Assembly: GCA_013368325.1 (NCBI GenBank)
Contig: JAACJK010000037.1
Coordinates: 1-12,377 of the forward strand
Length of the DNA: 12,377 nt
DNA from: Ephemerocybe angulata
Taxonomy: Eukaryota > Basidiomycota > Agaricomycetes > Agaricales > Psathyrellaceae
Direction: 5' to 3'
A model generated the notes under the pieces. It was not told the DNA's origin. It ran no database searches and saw nothing but the letters and a program-made list of their open reading frames with translations. The position numbers were made by a program, and so were the translations under genes. Shown here piece after piece: positions 8,890 to 12,377 of this stretch. Every line of letters begins with the position of its first letter. Positions within the stretch are counted from its first letter, which is position 1.

Positions 8890-10650
8890 TCCCTGGTTGC
8901 TCCTGCCGTCGTCCTCTGCTTGTCTCCCCGCTTCCGCCCTGCCTGTCTCCGTCTCCCCCTTTGTCCTGTGCCCCTGCGCCTGGCTCCTTCCCTCCGTTCT
9001 CGTTTCTTTGCTGGTCTCTTGCTCCCTGGCTCCCTGTGGTCCTTCTCGCGCTCCTCCCTGCCCTCCCGCCCCGCCTTCCGGCCGGGGTGTCTTTCTTCGC
9101 TCCCCCCCCGCGGCTCGCCGCTCCTTGGTGCTTCCTCCTCCTTCTCGCTCGCCTGGCCTTGTGCCGGCGCTGCTTCCTTCCCTCTCTGCCCTCTCCCCTT
9201 TCGCTGGTCGGCTGCGGCCTCCCCTGGTTTCCCGGGTCCCGGGGCCTCGGGTTCGCTTCCGGCGCGGGCGCCTGCGCCCCGGCTCCCCCTCCCCGGCCGG
9301 CCGCCGGCGCGCCCTTCCCCTCCCGCCCCGGGGCGGTCGTGCCCCTCCTCCCCCTGTCGGGCCCTTTCGGGTCTTCCCCTTGGCCTGCGTCCCTTTCCCT
9401 CCTTCCCGCGGCCCCCTTGGCGGGCCCGTCTGGTGCCCGCCGCCGCGGTCCTTCCCGCTCCCCTCGCGTCTCTTCCGTTGTTGCCGTTCCCCCGCTCGTC
9501 GTTGCCTTCCGGCCTGGCTGGGCGGTCCGCTTCCCGGCGTGTCCTGTCTGGCTGGGTCTTCCCTCTTGGTGCGCCGGCGTGCCCTTTCTTGGTGTGCGTC
9601 GGGGCCCCCGGCCTTTTCCCTTGCGCCCCTTCGCGTGTTCCCCGCCGGCCTCTGCCCGCCTCCCTTCGCCTGGCTCCTCCCTCGGCCGTGCGGTTCTCTT
9701 TTGTTGGTTTCTCGCGTCGCCGTCCTGCTTCCTCGGGCTCGTTGGGGGCCTTGGTCTTGCGTCGCTCGCGGTGCCCTTCTTGGCTTGCCTCCCGCCCGCC
9801 TCTTGCGCCCGCCTTTGCCCCGGCTGTTTTCCTTCCTCCGCCCGCCGGTTCGGGGCTCGCCCCCGCTCCGCTCCCGTTGTCGTCTTCCCCGTCCCCTCTG
9901 CCGCCTCGGGCTCGGGCGCCCTCCCTTTTCTGTGTCGCTCGGCCCCTTCCGCGCCTCCCCGTCTTTGGGTTCTGGGGGGGTCTGGTCGCCGGCTGCCCCT
10001 TCCCGGCCTTGCCGGCCGGGCCCCCCCGGTGTGGGCGCCTGCGGCTTCCTTTGCCTCCCCCGGGGCCCTCCCCCGGTCCCGCTCCTCGGCTTGCCCGCTT
10101 GCTCGCTCTTTCCTGCTTTTCCTGGGTGGTGGTGCCTGGCCGTTCTTCGTTGGTGGCGTGCTTTGTCTGGTTCCTTCCGCTCCCGCCCGCGCCCTTCCCT
10201 GCTCCTCGCCCGGCCGGCTTTTGCTGGTCGCCGGCTTCTTCGGGGCCTGTCCGCGTCTCGCTGCCGGCCGTTTGCGGCCCTCCCGGTCTGTGCTGCCCTT
10301 CGCTGTTCTGGGCCGCCCGCGCGCTCCCCTGCCCGCGCCCGCGGTTTTTTTCCCTTGGCCGGCCGGTCTGGGTCTCTTGTGCCCCTCTGTCGTGCTGGGG
10401 CTCGCGCTTGCCCTTCTTGCTCTTCCCCGCGGCTCCCTCGTCCGCGTGCGTCCTCCGCTCGCGTTGCTTCCGTCCCTGCCCTTTGTCCCCCCGCCTCGCT
10501 CCTCCGCTTGCCTGGCTTCGTGCGGTCTCCGGCTTGGCGGTGGGGCGCCGGCCCCGGCCCCCTCTTGCTGCGCCGCTGCTCCCCTTGGTCCTTTCGCGGC
10601 CGTCCCCGTCGTCCCCCGGTTTCCGTCGGTGCCCTGCGGCCGGCTCCTTC
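8890..10650 (+). rRNA. 18S (small subunit) rRNA, second unit, A recorded as C
   Basis: Second copy of the gene at 1113-2861, with the same landmarks: tccctggttgctcctgcc at the start, the 530-loop block gtgcccgccgccgcgg (here full length, unlike the first copy), cttgccggccgggccccccc near 10009-10027, and gcggccggctcctt at the 3' end. It is about 1,761 bases long, a little longer than the first copy because C runs are called differently. Where the first copy has the residual A of a cttacgcc context (1157), this copy has C. The complete 530 loop here and the short one in the first copy point to sequencing error, not biological difference. Confidence 0.97.
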
Positions 10651-10877
10651 CTGCCTCTCTCTGGCGTGGTTGTCGCTGGCGCTTCGGCGCCTGTGCCCCC
10701 CCGCTCTTCCTTCTTTCCCCCTGTGCCCTTTCTGTCGCCCTGCGCCCCTCTCGCTCTCGCGCGGCTGCCGGCTTGCTGCGTCGCCCGGCCGGCTCTCTTG
10801 CCTCTCCGTTCTCTGTCCTCCTCCCCCCCTTCCCCCGTCCCCGCCTGCCCCTGGGCTTCGTGCCTCTCCCCCTCTCT
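10651..10877 (+). other. Internal transcribed spacer 1, second unit
   Basis: About 227 bases matching 2862-3087, with the same ggcgcttcggcgcc hairpin. The differences I saw are one-base indels in C/T runs. Confidence 0.9.
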
Positions 10878-11033
10878 CCCCTTTCCGCCCCGGCTCTCTT
10901 GGCTCTCGCCTCGCTGCCGCCCGCCGCGCCCTGCGCTCCGTCCTGTGCCTTGCCGCCTTCGTGCCTCCTCGCCTCTTTGCCCGCCCCTTGCGCTCGTTGG
11001 TCTTCCGCCGCGCCTGCCTGTTTGCGTGTCCTT
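10878..11033 (+). rRNA. 5.8S rRNA, second unit, A recorded as C
   Basis: Second copy of the gene at 3088-3241, about 156 bases. It retains cggctctcttggctctcgcc and ends gcctgtttgcgtgtcctt. It carries cgcgcctgcctg where the first copy has cgcgctgcctg; the longer form fits the native CGAGCATGCCTG exactly, so here the second copy is the better one. In the middle it has gccgccttcgtgcc where the first copy has gccgccttccgtgcc; there the first copy fits GCAGAATTCAGTG better. Confidence 0.96.
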
Positions 11034-11231
11034 CCCTTCTCCCCCTCCCCCGTTTTGTTCTGCGCCTGTGTCCGGCTTGGCTGTGGGGGTTTGTGCCGGC
11101 TGCCTCCGCGCGGTCTGCTCCCCTGCCTGCCTTCGCGCGTTCCCCCTGCGCTCCGTCTCTTGGTGTGCTCCTTCTCTCCGCCGTGGCTGGTTCTTCGCCT
11201 TGCTTCTCCCCGTCCGCCGGCCCCCTCTGCC
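11034..11231 (+). other. Internal transcribed spacer 2, second unit
   Basis: About 198 bases matching 3242-3440, with the same tgtgggggtttgtgc, ggtctgctcccctg and gtgtgctccttctct blocks. The last has one more C than in the first unit, which fits native GTGTGATAATTATCT better. Confidence 0.9.
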
Positions 11232-12377
11232 CTTTGCCCTCCCTCCGGTCGGCCTCCCCGCTGCCCTTCCGCCTCTCCCTCCGCGGCGGCCCGCCCTCCC
11301 CCGGCTTCCCCTCGTCCCTGCGCGTGCCGCGGGCCCCGCTCCCCTTTCCCCTTGGCGGTCTTTGGCCGTCCGCGTTGTCCTCTCGCGCCGTGTTCCCCGC
11401 GTCGGCCCGTGTCCCGTCTCCTGGCCTGGCGCGTCTCGCGGGTGCGCCTCCCGTCTTTGCCCGGCCTCCCGCGGCTTTGTGGTGCGCTCTCCCCGCGTCG
11501 CGTTGTTTGGGCCTGCCGCTCCCCTGGGTGGTCCTTCCCTCTCCCGCTCCCTCTTGGCGCGCGCCCGCTCGCGCCCCCGTCCCGTGCGGGCCCGCTGCCC
11601 GCCCTTTGGCCCGCGCGTTCCCCGTCCGTGCCCTTGCTGCCCGGGCCCCGCTTGCCGTCCGTCGCGTTGGCCGGCCTCCGCCTGGTTCTCCTTGGTGTCT
11701 TTTCTGGTTGCCGGGCCCGCCTCCGTTTTGCCCGGTGGCCCCGTTGGCGGGCCTGTGGCTCTCTTCGGCTGTGTCTCGCCTCCTTCGTCTCCCTCGGTTG
11801 GGCCTGCGGCCCTCCGCCCGCCGCCCGGCCGGGGTTCGCCCACGTTCGTGCTTCGGCTGCTGGCCTCCTGGCTTTCCTCGCCCCGTCTTGCCCCCCGGCC
11901 CCCGGCGTCTCCCTGCTGCGCGTGTTTGGGTGGCCCCCCCGGCCGCGTCCTGCCCGTGCCCGTCGGGCTCCCTGTCCTGGGGCGCCCCGCCGCCCGGCCC
12001 TGCCGTTCTCTGCCGGTTCTGCGGTCGCGCCTGTCTGTTGGGCCCCGCCCGCTGGTGCCCTCTGCCTGCCTCGGGTGCCGCCCGCGGCCCCTCTGGTGCG
12101 GCTCGTCGCGCTTCTGCCGTGCCCTCGCTCGTCCCTTTGGGTCTCGGGGCGCCGCCTCTCGCCCCCTCGTCGCTGGTTCCTGCCGCCGTTTCCCCTCCGG
12201 CTCGCCGCCCCTCCTCTCCGCTTTCTGTGGTCCCGCGCCTGCTTCGCGGCCTTGGGGTTGCCCCCCCTTCCCTCTTCTCCCCTTTCCTCTGTCCGCCCCC
12301 CCGTCTCTTCCTTGGCCCGTTTGGCGCTTGCGCGTTTCTCGTGGGCCCTTTTTGGTCCGCCGCCCTGGCGCTGCGGG
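11232..12377 (+). rRNA. 25S/28S (large subunit) rRNA, 5' part, cut by window end
   Basis: The first 1,146 bases or so of the second large subunit gene, corresponding to about 3441-4571 of the first unit. It starts tttgccctccctccggtcgg and includes ttggcggtctttggccgtcc (D1) and gtcgcgttggccgg (D2). It runs to ccgccctggcgctgcggg at the window end. It carries the one residual A of the second unit (11842), where the first unit has C (ccacgttcg versus cccgttcg context). The truncation is only the window edge. Confidence 0.95.

Larger units (their letters stand above)
1..12377 (+). repeat. Tandem rDNA array, about 1.59 units, period about 7.78 kb
   Basis: Position 1 onward reappears from 7775, and the 18S start at 1113 reappears at 8890, giving a period near 7,777 bases. 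The order of G and T is essentially the same in both copies. The differences I saw are one-base gains or losses, mostly in C runs, plus the residual A positions. The unit order is 18S, ITS1, 5.8S, ITS2, large subunit, spacer, 5S, spacer, all on the + strand. This is the normal head-to-tail arrangement of nuclear rDNA, so a tandem array explains the duplication without a transposon or plasmid. A self-overlapping contig of one unit would look the same from the sequence alone. Confidence 0.95.

Noticed and set aside
1155..11843. A giant minus-strand gene for a 3,562-residue Arg/Gly/Pro-rich protein
   Set aside because: The frame is open only because the strand has almost no T. It lies antisense to two sets of rRNA genes, and its limits depend on two residual A bases.
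1..12377. A high-GC bacterial (actinobacterial) fragment
   Set aside because: The apparent GC of about 70% is inflated by A recorded as C, and the content is clearly eukaryotic rDNA.
1..12377. Kinetoplastid-type cryptogenes lacking T on one strand, awaiting U-insertion editing
   Set aside because: The base loss covers rRNA genes and spacers alike, and is by substitution to C on the other strand, not by absence. Lengths of the rRNAs are nearly normal.
1..12377. All A bases deleted instead of changed
   Set aside because: The 18S, 5.8S and 5S lengths are near normal and C stands at conserved A positions. Some extra base loss in runs occurs, but deletion is not the main effect.
1..12377. Adenine-targeted mutagenesis by a diversity-generating retroelement, or RNA editing
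   Set aside because: Diversity-generating retroelements change A to mixed bases in a short target, and A-to-I editing reads as G. Neither gives complete A-to-C over 12 kb.
1..12377. Multi-pass long read with unremoved hairpin adapters as the cause of the 7.8 kb period
   Set aside because: I found no adapter-like segment (a CT repeat followed by long G-rich repeats) and no inverted second half. The period is explained by the rDNA unit.

Overview
This window is not a protein-coding or accessory region. It is about 1.59 units of a tandem eukaryotic ribosomal DNA array on the + strand, in an altered alphabet in which nearly every A has been recorded as C. I found only seven A residues in 12,377 bases (401, 417, 537, 577, 613, 1157, 11842). 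If each C is read as 'A or C', the sequence matches 18S, 5.8S, 28S and 5S rRNA at their universally conserved blocks, with occasional lost or gained bases, mostly in C runs.

Layout: partial intergenic spacer 2 plus 5' external spacer (1-1112); 18S (1113-2861); ITS1 (2862-3087); 5.8S (3088-3241); ITS2 (3242-3440); 28S-type large subunit rRNA (3441-6754); intergenic spacer 1 with short tandem repeats (6755-7452); 5S rRNA (7453-7570) followed by a T-run terminator; intergenic spacer 2 (7571-8889). A second unit follows: 18S (8890-10650), ITS1 (10651-10877), 5.8S (10878-11033), ITS2 (11034-11231) and the 5' part of the 28S, cut by the window end (11232-12377). The period is about 7,777 bases. The pre-rRNA cistron is read by RNA polymerase I; the 5S is a separate polymerase III gene on the same strand.

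Organism: a fungus, most likely a basidiomycete of the class Agaricomycetes. This rests on a 5S gene inside the spacer on the same strand, fungal-type 18S and 5.8S, and ITS2 blocks that fit Agaricomycetes (perhaps Polyporales) once C is read as A or C. The lower ranks are inferred from memory and are tentative, because the A/C distinction is lost.

The A-to-C change also hits positions invariant in all living rRNA, such as the sarcin-ricin loop, the peptidyl-transferase region and the decoding region. The molecule as written could not make a ribosome. I therefore infer a base-calling or data-processing artefact in long reads, not a new biological system. The long minus-strand open frame (1155-11843) exists only because a strand with almost no T can have almost no stop codons; it is not a gene.
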